From Fomitopsis serialis (taxonomy: Eukaryota; Basidiomycota; Agaricomycetes; Polyporales; Fomitopsidaceae), in assembly GCF_022376445.1 (NCBI RefSeq), contig NW_025955602.1, forward strand, positions 1-19,027: a stretch of 19,027 nt of DNA, given 5' to 3'. The translations under genes were made by a program, and so were the position numbers. How positions within the stretch are numbered: the stretch's first letter is position 1; each line of letters opens with the position of its first letter. The notes under the pieces are model-generated. The model did no database searches and had not been told where the DNA came from. It saw only the letters and a list, made by a program, of their open reading frames with translations. Of this stretch, positions 10,591-19,027 are shown in pieces.

Positions 10591-11763
10591 TGACGAGATC
10601 GCCCCGAAGGCCATCTACACCAGTCTCCAACTCGGTTACCGACTTCTCGATGGCGCCTGCGGTATGTTCCAGCTTCACTCGTATACCAACCTGCATGACT
10701 CATTTTTTCGGGGGCGGATAGATTATGGTAACGAGAAAGTTTGCGGTGAGGGCTTGAGGCGTGCCATCGCCGACGGCGTCGTAAGGCGAGAAGATGTTTG
10801 GGTCGCCTCCAAGCTCTGGCAGACGTTCCACGCGAAGGAGCACGTCCGCGCCGCCGTCAAGAAGTCCCTGGAGGACTGGGGCGTGGACTACTTTGACCTG
10901 TACTACATTCACTTCCGTATGTATCTCACTTCGTTTCACCCATCACAATACCGAGACGCTCCCCGTAGCTATCTCCCTGGCATATGTCCCCATCGAGACC
11001 CGGTATCCTCCTGGTAAGCATACGCCGTACATTCTTAGCATGGACTCATCCGATCTCGGTTCAGGCTGGTACTATGACGGCGAGAGTGAGGTCCGCCACT
11101 CACGCGTCCCGATCCGTGAGACCTGGGAAGCTCTGGAGGAACTCGTCGACGAGGGGCTCATCCGCCATCTCGGCGTGTCCAATTTCAACAGCGCGCTGCT
11201 CATGGACCTACTCAAGTACGCCCGTGTCAAGCCTGCCGTCCTCCAAATCGGTCAGTCCTCGCTGTCACATCTAGTCTCGCACCACTGACGCCGACTCTTG
11301 CAGAGATCCATCCATACAACGCTCAGCAACGCGCCGTTGCCTATGCGCAATCTGAAGGCGTTGCTGTGACGGCCTACAGCTCCTTCGGTCCGCAAGGCTT
11401 CCTCGAGATCAGGACGCCCAAGTCTCTCCACGCCACCTCGCTCTTCATGCAGCCCGTCGTCACGCAGATCGCCGACGCGCACAACAAGACGCAGGCAGAG
11501 GTCCTCTTGAAGTGGGCCATCCAGCGCGGACTGGCGATCGTCCCCAAGGCAGACGACGTGCGCCTGCAGGAGCTGAACTTGCGCGTGGGCGAGACGAGCT
11601 GGAGGCTGGACGATGAGGAGATGGAGAGTATCAATGGGCTGGATTTAGGCTTGAGGTTCAATGATCCTGCGGATGTGAGTGGACGCTGCTATTGAGCCTT
11701 GTCCGTAGCATAGTAGCTGACGGTTTCTCACAGGACTTTGAGGGCTGTCATATCTTCTCATAG
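10481..11763 (+). CDS. Aldo-keto reductase, xylose-reductase-like
   Basis: Six exons: 10481-10661, 10722-10916, 10969-11013, 11065-11250, 11304-11674, 11734-11763. Total 335 residues, a usual length for AKR enzymes. All four catalytic residues are visible: Asp57 in YRLLDGA, Tyr62 in DYGNEK, Lys91 in VASKLW and His124 in YYIHFP. The LGVSNFN and EIHPYN motifs of the barrel follow, then the cofactor segment IVPKADDVRLQELN. The usual Ser-Asn after the cofactor Lys is replaced by Ala-Asp, while the Arg is kept. Such enzymes reduce aldehydes or aldoses with NAD(P)H in the cytosol. Overall layout and the final RFNDPAD...HIF segment favour the xylose/aldose reductase branch, but substrate is inferred. 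The start at 10481 has a good context (CAACCATGG). The last exon is only nine codons plus stop; if its intron is retained, the protein ends DVSGRCY at 11695. Confidence 0.93.
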
Positions 11764-11942
11764 TGCCGACGCTTCGCCAGGGTTCCTGTACTAATGACAA
11801 CGAAGATCAGTATCGGCGTGTATCAGTACTGGTATAGGCCGCTTAATCACCGCGCGTCACATCGTTTGTAATCCAAGCCTTATGCGCTATACTTACGCAT
11901 TGCCTCTATATCAGCGTACTGTGCACTCGGAACAAAGCACAT
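11764..11942. other. Spacer after the reductase gene
   Basis: Reductase 3' region, just before the weakly supported first reading of relic copy A. It contains no recognisable gene. The next 240 bp, up to the left edge of the duplication near 12186, is also non-repeated and is covered under relic copy A. Confidence 0.4.
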
Positions 11943-12796
11943 TTGCGAGGCTTTATAGCTTCGTTGGTGACTCGCCGGCATCTCCTTGGGTGCAGGCTTC
12001 AAGAAGTTGATCAGCCTCGTATTGGCATACAGTTCGACTCATGGACGTCGGAGTTACCTCCCCCGGCAGACGCGGGGCAGACGCAGACAGGACAATATTC
12101 CTTCAAACCTTCCGAGTCGTGCCTCAGGGTCTCCTTGTCTGATGGCACCGTAGCACTGGACTTGGAGTCGATCAAAATGTTATTGGCAGGCCCCGCCGAC
12201 TCAGAGCCCGAGGCAAGCTCTGAAGCTTAAGTGAAGTCTCATCATGACAATATTAATGTCGTTTGTGTTCACGAATCGAGGATTCGGATTCCCCATTGGT
12301 CCGGATGGAGTCCGAGTCCGAGTCAGACGAAGACTGGGAAGAAAAGCCGTTCAGTTTGCGGTGGTCATTGACGCAGGTGAGCTCGCATGCACCACTGTAT
12401 ATGCTTCTGTCACTGAAGCACTGAGGCTCTAGGAGGACATAATAGTGTATAGACATACCGGTGCAGCATTAGACGGCTTCGGCACCGACTTGGGCGGATA
12501 CTCACCTCACTGGCATGCACAGCTACAATTGGTGACCCATTACCCAACGGCGTCGTACGCCAAAATGGAAGCGCCAGGCCAGGAACTTACACCTTACACA
12601 CGACTCGGTGTCCTACTGGTCGCTGCATTCTGACAGTTGCAATCTTTTGTACCAACGCGACAGGATATCAAGTTCGGAATTTGGAATTTCCCGTTCTGTA
12701 GTGTGCACATCCACAAGGAGGCGAACTGAATACCTGGATGCCGCCAAAAACGGTTCGCTGATCACCCCAAACGTTCAGCTGTCACACGTTTGGTGA
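11943..12796 (+). pseudogene. Unidentified coding relic, copy A
   Basis: No family recognised. Three pieces read like exons. First, an open frame ends at 12230 with AGPADSEPEASSEA and a stop. Second, 12281-12376 (96 nt, flanked by AG and GT) reads DSDSPLVRMESESESDEDWE then EKPFSLRWSLTQ. Third, after a 56-bp intron (12377-12432), a piece from 12433 reads EDIIVYRHTGAALDGFGTDL then GGYSPHWHAQLQ. A later segment, HDSVSYWSLHSDSCNLLYQR (from about 12604), is in a different frame, and no intron bridges the shift. Copy B shows matching segments with the same 96-nt exon length and intron position, so these were probably once coding. The in-frame stop before the first intron and the later frame change suggest decay. 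The first frame's upstream part (11943-12185) is absent from copy B. Confidence 0.4.
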
Positions 12797-12959
12797 AATG
12801 CAGCTATGGTGAGCATGATCATCAGAACCGCCGCCGCTGAACTGCCATGTATGTCATTTGCTATGGAGAACGGTACTTCCTTCAATACCGCTGTCTTTGG
12901 CTGTCCATCAAAGGGGGACCTAGAAATACGCTCCAGCCTCCCCTCTTACCAAGGCCCCT

Positions 12960-14700
12960 ATGCTTCCCATGACTACCCTTGCGTACATGTCTGGACGGGT
13001 TCAGGTCACAGCCATCCTCATTCTAGCCCTCTATTCCGCGCTGATAGCTGGTTCATCCGCGCCCACTTGCTACCCTGGTAGCGATACCCTTCAGTGGTAC
13101 ACCGATGCTGTCGGAGAGACACCGTGTAAGGATTTCGTGTCTCATAGAAATGTCATTGGCTAATCTCACTTTTTGTAGGCGCGACTTACCAGCGGCTGCG
13201 GCAGATATGCAATAGCGATTGTATGTTGTGACTCAACCGCACAACGCTGAAATCTGAACTGCCGCGCAGATACGACTCCAACATGGAGTATCGACGCCAG
13301 TACAGATCAATGTGATGACCCACTGAGTATGCCCATCATGCTTTCGCTAGCGTGTTTTGGAAAAAGGTTAATGATCGTCGACTTAGGTACTTGTTGCTGC
13401 AACTCCATCACATGGTCTGTGCGAATGTTGTGCATCAAGTACGTTCCCGACAATCCTTTCTCTTCTCGCATTGACATTGGCACTTGGCACTATCTGCGAC
13501 AAGCTGCCAATGGGACGAGTTCGGTGTGAACGACCCTGGGCACACCGCCGGTACGTGTCCTATTCAGTCTGGATGTGTCACCCTTATAAATCCGGTCGTC
13601 CCAAAGGTGCGGGTGCATACTACAACTACCGATGGAGTACAGGGACTCCGAACAGTGGCACGTACTGCGGGGACGGGTATAATCAGACGTAAGGCTTAGG
13701 TCTTTGATTTTGTGAGGGATGATGTACTCATTGTCGCATGGTCAAGATTACCGGACAGCCTCCAGCAAGCAGTTTGCGACAGGGGCATCAACCTTGCTAG
13801 CTTCTTTTACAGCGTATTTTGGCCTGATGGATCATGGTGCGTGCATTCTGCATATGACTGGTGTATAGTAATTCTACACTGACTTCACTGTCCAGGGACT
13901 TGTGAGTATCATTGCTATCGCTTTGCCAACGTCTCATCAGCCCCATTACAGCCCGACTTTTGAAACCCTCGCAAAAGGGGTTTTGGCGTCGAATAACAAC
14001 CAGTCACTCGACTCCTGTGCTAACAGTACGAGTACTTCCACCGTGACCACTGTTACTATGCCAGGGACGAACACTGCAAGCATAGTACCTCCGACGAGCG
14101 CAGTCGGGGGGAAGGTAAACACTAGTACTGTAGCGGCGGTCGGTGCCACCCTTGGCGGTGCATTGGTGTTGCTTCTTGGCGCAATCATCATCTATACCAA
14201 GAAGCGGCCTAGTACGGCTGAGCTTCCTCGTTCAAGCATGGACGTGACAGAGAACAAGCAAGCGGACGATCCTACTGGTATCACTCCTTTCCTCGGCCAA
14301 TCTCCGCATCAGCCGCCGGATGCGAGACTCTTCCGTGAGTGGCATGCCGCACCATCGGATTGATTCCTGGCTCATACTAGTGGTATCCGACTAAGATCTT
14401 ACATCACCGTTGCCTGCTGCCCTTCGCGAGACAGACGTACTCCCGCATACCCCGTATTCGATGCGAGCACTGGCAGCCCCGGCTAACACAGCCGACTCGG
14501 AAGCCTCGGAGTATCCGCCCACTCGCGCAACGACCGCCCCCTGGAATAAGGAAGAGAGCGTAAGGACCAACAGTCCACCGCGCAGCGTTGACACGGGCAG
14601 AGCGATAGGAGCTGGACTACGAGAGCACGACGGAGGATACACTATACAGGAGTCGCGGTTGCCTCCGGAATACCGCACGGTGTACTCAGGCTCGGGATGA
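12960..14700 (+). CDS. Cysteine-rich single-pass membrane protein, copy A (full length)
   Basis: Ten exons: 12960-13125, 13179-13220, 13270-13326, 13387-13438, 13504-13550, 13607-13688, 13747-13836, 13896-13901, 13952-14334, 14396-14700. All phases agree and give 409 residues. Residues 1 to about 36 are a signal peptide (VTAILILALYSALIAGSSA); Met10 is an alternative start. The luminal/extracellular part has the pattern YQRLRQIC, STCCCNSITWSVRMLCINCQ, YCGDGYNQTLPDSLQQAVC and SFFYSVFWPDGSW. I know this pattern from a widespread, functionally uncharacterised agaricomycete family. A Ser/Thr-rich stalk with N-glycosylation sequons (NQS, NST, NTS) leads to one membrane helix at about 241-262 (TVAAVGATLGGALVLLLGAI). 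The tail of about 147 residues ends RLPPEYRTVYSGSG, with a PPEY motif that WW-domain proteins could bind. A surface-sensor role is inference only. Confidence 0.8.
13896..13901 (+). other. 6-nt micro-exon in membrane-protein copy A
   Basis: The six bases GGACTT lie between a CCAG acceptor and a GTGAGT donor, with introns of 59 and 50 bp on either side. They complete the family-conserved Trp of DGSW and add Asp and most of Phe. Reading on past the donor meets a stop at once, and skipping the exon replaces the Trp. Copy B keeps the same six bases at 17546-17551. Confidence 0.55.
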
Positions 14701-15065
14701 GGCACGCTCCTGAGTCGCAGATTGCATAGGAGGCTTCTCTGTTCAGGTGAGTTGTGGTCATGCCCGCGGCTGTATAGTATACTGAGATTTATGCTTAGTC
14801 CGCATACTCTCCACCGTCGTTTACTTGGAACGCTTCCTTGGCATATGTCCGAGTCGTCGTCAGCCTTTTTGCTAAATCACTCTGTCGTTATCCAAATATT
14901 CGACGCTTACGGGTCGGCACTATATCACCAGTGAGTTTAGACGCAACCGTACGCGGCTTAAGCAGAAGTTCATCGAACATACCATTCACTAATCTATCAT
15001 AACACACCACGGCTACATACAGAGAGGAACACATCCCTCCGTGCACCCCGAACTACACCTGGAGC
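14701..15065. other. Spacer between membrane-protein copy A and transporter fragment A
   Basis: 3' flanking sequence of two converging coding segments. No gene seen. The matching stretch in copy B (18351-18628) is shorter by roughly 80 bp. Confidence 0.5.
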
Positions 15066-15415
15066 CTACTTCCAGAGCGGATGCTCATCAGGGCCACCCA
15101 GCAGCAAACGACTTTCTTCATCGTCTTTCTCGCTGAATTCGCCCGACTGCAGCAACCGCTCCTTCTCCCTGCTCCGCCTCGTGAGTATGGTCCAGTTGAG
15201 CGCGGCAGCGGCGCTGACGAGGACGAGGTATCCGATGGCAAAGCCGTGGCCGAGGTAGAACTTGAAGCGCGGTGCGTATATGTACAATCCCGTGCCAACG
15301 ATCGCTCCTGCATGCATGCGCGTTAGAGCTATTAGTATCAACTGAACGAAGGCAGGGCGACTCACGTTTCCGACACTGATCTGCAGCGCACACTGGCACG
15401 CGACGGCACATTTTA
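15066..15415 (-). pseudogene. Orphan 3' fragment of an MFS transporter gene, copy A
   Basis: Minus-strand reading with ALQISVGN, an intron-like stretch 15365-15308, then GAIVGTGLYIYAPRFKFYLG, a last membrane helix (FAIGYLVLVSAAAALNWTIL) and a charged tail (RRSREKERLLQ...EESRLLLG). This matches the C-terminal end of anion:cation-symporter-type MFS permeases (allantoate/nicotinate permease group), where a conserved ..G-N-x-G..GTxLY..APR..LGH region precedes the last helix. Nothing of the other helices lies upstream: the sequence enters the duplication junction at about 15415 and then relic B. The splice junction is also out of phase by one base. It is therefore a non-functional by-product of the duplication. 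Confidence 0.65.
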
Positions 15416-15436
15416 CTCAGTCCTCGTTAACTTGAA
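15416..15436. other. Junction between the two duplication units
   Basis: Homology of unit A with the right end of unit B (about 18962) ends near 15415. Homology with the left end of unit A (12186) begins near 15437. The 20 or so bases between match neither flank clearly. I see no terminal inverted repeat or transposon end here. Confidence 0.6.
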
Positions 15437-15985
15437 GGCAGGCCCCGACTCACTGGAGCCCGAGGCAAGCTCTGAAACTTAAGTGAAGTCTCATCATCAC
15501 AATAATAATGTCGTTTGTGTTCACGAACCGAGGACTCGGATTCCCCATTGATCCGGACGGAGTCCGAGTCCGAGCCAGACGAAGACTGGGAGGAAAAGCG
15601 GTACAGTTTGCGGTGGTCGTTGACGCAGGTGACTGAGGTGAGTTCGCATGCACCAGTGTATATGCTTCTGTCACTAAAGCACTGAGCCCCTAGGAGGACA
15701 GAGTAGTGTCTAGACAGACTGGTGCAGCATCAGCCGACTTCAGCACGGACTTACTTAGGCGGATACTTGCCTCAGCATGCACAGCTGCAGTTGGCGACCT
15801 ATTACGCAGCGGCGTCGAACGCCAAAACAAAGGCGCTAGGCCAAACACTTCTACCTTCAAAGTTCAACACGACTCGGTGCCCGAGTGGTCGTTGCATTCT
15901 GACAGTTGCAATCTTTTGTATCACCGCGACAAGATATGAAGTTCGGAAGCGGGGATTCATCGGAAATGCCCGTTCTGTAGTGTGA
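15437..15985 (+). pseudogene. Unidentified coding relic, copy B
   Basis: Counterpart of the copy A relic, family unknown. It keeps AGPDSLEPEASSET plus stop, the 96-nt exon at 15533-15628 (ESESEPDEDWEEKRYSLRWS), and an intron 15629-15693 followed by EDRVVSRQTGAASADFSTDL. Relative to copy A it gains about 4 bases near 15750-15757 and loses 3 soon after, so the reading continues in another frame as GGYLPQHAQLQLATYYAAAS. The later WSLHSDSCNLLYHRDKI piece is in yet another frame and then stops. Two frame changes make a working gene unlikely. The 5' part seen in copy A is missing. Confidence 0.4.
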
Positions 15986-16060
15986 TATACTGCACACTGG
16001 CATCATGTACAAGGAGGCCAGCTGAATTCACGGATGCCGCCAAAAACGGTTCGCTGATCG

Positions 16061-16611
16061 CCCTATCCAATCAGCACTACGCCCACCCGGATACCAGCTC
16101 TACAAGGTAAATATTCTTAGCTATCCAAACTCGACCTACTGCTCACGAAGAGCACAGGTTTCCCTTAAGGCTGTATCATGATTCTTGACCTTATCAACTT
16201 CTTCTGCAAGACATACAGATACGCTGTAGTCTGTGACCGAGTCAGACCCTCCTTTCTTAGCAGAACCGGTACGCCCTCCATGATTACACCCAAGTTTCAG
16301 CATATGATTCGATGAATGCAGCTCGAAGTCGTCTTTGTTCTGCCCTTGTATCTGATGCTGCCAGCCTGAGTGGTTTGGATTTGCCAGCCTGACTGAAAGT
16401 TTGGCTGTCACACATTTGTTGCAATTCGACTATGATGAACACGATCATCACTGGAAACGCCGCACTCAATGTTATCAACTGTCCGGCTTATGCCAGTGGA
16501 TGTCATTTGCTATGTAGAACGATACTTCCTCTAATAGTACCGCTGTCTTTGGCTGTCCATTAAAGGGGGCTAGAAATACGCTCCAGCCTCCCCCTCTTAC
16601 CAAGGCCCCCT
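16061..16611. other. Non-coding stretch before membrane-protein copy B, with about 330 bp absent from copy A
   Basis: Up to about 16062 and from about 16396 on, the sequence matches copy A. The stretch between has no counterpart there. It is AT-richer than the genes and has two copies of GCCAGCCTGA 24 bp apart near its right end. It holds CCAATCAG (about 16068) but no coding signal I trust. Immediately before the gene lies a pyrimidine-rich leader (16590-16611), shared with copy A at 12937-12959. Confidence 0.5.
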
Positions 16612-18025
16612 ATGCTTCCCATGACTACCCTTGCGTACATGTCTGGACGGGTTCAGGTCACAGCCATCCTCATTCTAGCCCTCTATTCCGCGCTGATAGC
16701 TGGTTCATCCGCGCCCACTTGCTACCCTGGTAGCGATACCCTTCAGTGGTACACCGATGCTGTCGGAGAGACACCGTGTAAGGATTTCGTGTCTCATAGA
16801 AATGTCATTGGCTAATCTCACTTTTTTGTAGGCGCGACGTACCAGCGGCTGCGGCAGATATGCAATAACGATTGTATGTTGTGACTCAACCGCACAATAC
16901 TGAAATTTGAACTGTCGCGCAGATACGACTCCAACGTGGAGTATCGACGGCTCTACAGACTCATGTGACGACCCACTGAGTATGCCCATCATGCTTTTGC
17001 TGGCGCGTTTTACAAAAAGGTTAATGATCGTCGACTTAGGTACTTGTTGCTGCAACTCCATCACATGGTCTCTGCGAATGTTATGCATCAAGTACGTTCC
17101 CGACAATCCTTCCTCTTCTCGTATTGACACTGGCACTTGGCACTATCGGCGACAAGCTGCCAATGGGACGAGTTCGGTGTCAACGACCCTGGGCACTCCG
17201 CCGGTACGTGTCTTGCTCAGTCTGGATGTGTCACTCTTATAAATCTGGTCGTTCCAAAGGTGCGGGTGCATACTACGAGTGGCGATGGAGTACAGGGACT
17301 CCGAACAGTGGTACATACTGCGGGGACGGGTATAATCAGACGTAAGACTTAGGTCTTTGATTTTGTGAGGGTTGATGTACTCATTGTCGCATGGTCAAGA
17401 TTACCGGACAGCCTCCAGCGAGCAGTTTGCGACAGGGGCATCAACCTTGCTAGCTTCTTTTACAGCGTATTTTGGCCTGATGGATCATGGTGCGTTCATT
17501 CTGCATATAATGGGTGTGCAGGGCTACACTGACTTCACTGTCCAGGGACTTGTGAGTATCATTGCTAGCGCTTTCAAGTTGCCAATGTCTCATCGACTTC
17601 ATTACAGCCCGACTTTTGGAACCCTCGCAAAAGGGGTTTTGGCGTCGAATAACAACCAGTCACTCGACCCCTGCACTAACAGTACGAGCACTTTCACCGT
17701 CACGACCACTGTTACTATGCCAGGGACGAACACTGCAAGCATAGTACCTCCGACGAGCGCAGTCGGGGGGAAGGTAAACACTAGTACTGTAGCGGCGGTC
17801 GGTGCCACCCTTGGCGGTGCATTGGTGTTGCTTTTTGGCGCAATCATCATCTATATCAAGAAGCGGCTTAGTACGGCTGAGCTTCCTCGTTCAAGCATGG
17901 ACGTGACAAAGAACAAGCAAGCGGACGATCCTACTGGTATCACTCCTTTCCTCGGCCAATCTCCGCACGATCCGCCGGCGGATGCGAGACTCTTCCGTGA
18001 GTGGCATGCCGCACCATCGGGTTGA
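16612..18025 (+). CDS. Cysteine-rich single-pass membrane protein, copy B (tail exon disconnected)
   Basis: Same structure as copy A for nine exons: 16612-16777, 16832-16873, 16923-16979, 17040-17091, 17157-17203, 17260-17341, 17400-17489, 17546-17551, 17608-17996. Signal peptide residues are identical; the ectodomain differs at a few positions (for example NND for NSD, EW for NY); the membrane helix differs by one residue at most. The last intron keeps its GTGAGT donor at 17997, but the acceptor used in copy A (CTAAG, 14391-14395) is CTAAA here. Reading through gives a stop at 18023-18025 and a protein of about 319 residues with a tail of about 56. Alternatively the AG at 18095-18096 is in the right phase and would splice to HAIPHAPYSMRAAQV, losing about 13 residues but restoring the rest, with a stop at 18350. 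Confidence 0.75.
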
Positions 18026-18350
18026 TTCCTGGCTCATGCTAGTGATACCTGACTAAATTCTTACTTCACCATTGCCTGCTGCCCTTCACGAGACAGACGC
18101 AATCCCGCATGCCCCGTATTCGATGCGAGCAGCCCAGGTCAATACAGCCGAAACCTCGGAGTATCCGCCCACTCGCGCAACGACCGCCCCTTGGCAGAGG
18201 GAAGAGAGCGTGGGGACCAACAGTCCACCGCGCAGCGTTGACACGAGCCCATCGCTAGGAGCTGGAATACGAGAGCACGACGGGGAATACAATATACAGG
18301 AGTCGCGGTTGCCTCCGGAATACCGCACTGTGTACTCAGGCTCGGGATGA
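18026..18350 (+). other. Tail exon of copy B, possibly skipped or reached by a cryptic acceptor
   Basis: Homologous to exon 10 of copy A. The frame is still open and ends RLPPEYRTVYSGSG plus stop, as in copy A. It contains in-frame codon losses and substitutions relative to copy A but no stop or frameshift. An open frame here suggests either recent loss of the splice site or continued use through the AG at 18095-18096. Confidence 0.55.
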
Positions 18351-18628
18351 GGGACGCTCCTGAGTCGCGGGTTGAATGGGCTTCGCTGTTAGGTGAGTTG
18401 TGGTCAAGTCCGCGGCTGTATAGCATACTTACTGAGAATGATTCTTAGTTCGCATTCTCTCCACTGTCGTTACTTGGAACGCTTCTTTGGCATATGTCGT
18501 CAGGCTTTTGGCTAGATACCTTTGTTGTTACCCATATATTCGACGCTTGCGGTCGTTATATCCACCTGTCTTTTTTAACATTCCACGCCTACATACAGAG
18601 AGGAACACATCCGGCCGTGCACCTCGAA
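18351..18628. other. Spacer between membrane-protein copy B and the transporter gene
   Basis: 3' flanks of convergent coding segments. No gene seen. Collinear with 14701-15065 with deletions. Confidence 0.5.
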
Positions 18629-19027
18629 CTACACCTGGAACTTCCAGAGCGGCGGCCGATGCTCATCACCCAGCAGCAAACGACTTTCTTCGTCGACTTT
18701 CTCGCGGAAGTCGCCCGACTGCAGCAACCGCTCCTTCTCCCTGTTCCGCCTCACGAGTATGAAGCAGTTGAGGGCGGCAGCGGCGCTGACGAGGACGTGG
18801 CCGAGGTAGAACTTGAAGCGCGGCGCGTATCTGTACAACTGCGTGCCAACGATCGCCCCTGCATGCATGCGCGTTAGAGTTATTATCAACTGAACGAAGG
18901 CAGGGCGACTCACGTTTCCGACACTGATCTGCAGCGCACCACTGGCACACGACGGCACATTTGAGTAGTCCAGAGACGTTGTTCGCGGCGATGACAGCGT
19001 GGTCGCAGTGGCACGCTACTATGAGCC
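18629..19027 (-). CDS. MFS transporter, C-terminal end, 5' part off the window; probably damaged
   Basis: Partial gene running in from the right edge. A segment ANNVSGLLKCAVVC is followed, in another frame, by ALQISVGN. Then comes an intron-like stretch (18913-18859, GTGAGT...GCAG), then GAIVGTQLYRYAPRFKFYLG and a basic/acidic tail ending PLWKFQV. These match the last part of anion:cation-symporter-type MFS permeases of the plasma membrane. Two things look wrong. About 7 extra bases sit between CAVVC and ALQ, shifting the frame. And 21 bp present in fragment A are missing, removing seven residues (GFAIGYL) from the last helix. The splice phase also fails by one base for the ALQISVGN frame. 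This may be a decaying gene, or I may have misplaced a junction. Confidence 0.55.

Larger units (their letters stand above)
12186..15415. repeat. Tandem duplication, unit A (left)
   Basis: From GGCAGGCCCCG at 12186 to about 15415, the sequence aligns in order with 15437-18962. Both carry the relic, the membrane-protein gene and the transporter 3' end, in the same order and strands. The offset is about 3250 at the left edge, 3652 over the membrane-protein gene and about 3550 at the right edge, because of indels. Similarity stops abruptly at both ends. Confidence 0.93.
15437..18962. repeat. Tandem duplication, unit B (right)
   Basis: Second unit, aligned with 12186-15415. Compared with unit A it carries about 330 extra bases near 16063-16395, is shorter by about 80 bp after the membrane-protein gene, and lacks 21 bp in the transporter segment. 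The right edge is placed where AAATGTGCCGTCG (minus strand) stops matching. Confidence 0.93.

Noticed and set aside
13946..14191. 81-residue antisense frame over the stalk and membrane helix, present in both copies
   Set aside because: It repeats only because the units are duplicated; it is the complement of the sense helix.
14722..14934. 70-residue open frame after membrane-protein copy A
   Set aside because: Broken by indels in the homologous stretch of unit B and has no recognisable family.
16136..16411. 91-residue minus-strand frame in the unit B-specific segment
   Set aside because: No motif, mixed composition, and no homologue in the window; could be chance in a 330-bp segment.
12186..18962. 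Whether the duplication is a transposon or a CRISPR-like array
   Set aside because: Only two long units with ordinary spliced genes, no transposase, no terminal inverted repeats seen, and no short regularly spaced repeats.

Overview
The window looks like nuclear DNA of a basidiomycete fungus, most likely an agaricomycete. Genes are dense and lie on both strands. They are cut by many introns of about 45-65 bp with GTRNGT...YAG borders, some exons are very short, and several protein families are typical of mushroom-forming fungi. No replication origin, plasmid, viral or prokaryotic feature was seen. All gene models were built by hand from splice signals, reading-frame continuity and recognisable motifs.

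Left part (1-11763). A partial armadillo-type protein gene runs off the left edge on the minus strand (931 to 1) and carries an apparent one-base frameshift. It diverges from an 11-exon pirin gene (1851-3482, +), which converges on a large SFI1-type centrin-binding repeat gene (7673-3671, -). A 328-bp bidirectional promoter separates SFI1 from a two-exon F-box protein gene (8002-9868, +). A complete six-exon aldo-keto reductase gene follows (10481-11763, +), resembling xylose reductase. These are ordinary single-copy genes, with no sign that they form one pathway.

Right part (about 12186-18962) is a tandem duplication with units of about 3.2 and 3.5 kb. Each unit holds, in order: (i) a degenerate, unrecognised coding relic (+); (ii) a ten-exon gene for a secreted, cysteine-rich, single-pass membrane protein (+; copy A 12960-14700, copy B 16612 to 18025 or 18350); and (iii) the 3' end of an MFS transporter gene (-). 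In copy A the transporter piece is an orphan fragment. In copy B it runs off the right edge and is probably the end of the resident gene, although it also looks damaged.

The most interesting signal is the divergence of the two membrane-protein copies. The signal peptide and transmembrane parts are nearly identical, but copy B has lost the 3' splice site in front of its last exon. It therefore either ends early with a short cytoplasmic tail or depends on a downstream cryptic acceptor that would restore the frame. Nearly identical and diverged tracts alternate along the two units, which suggests gene conversion.
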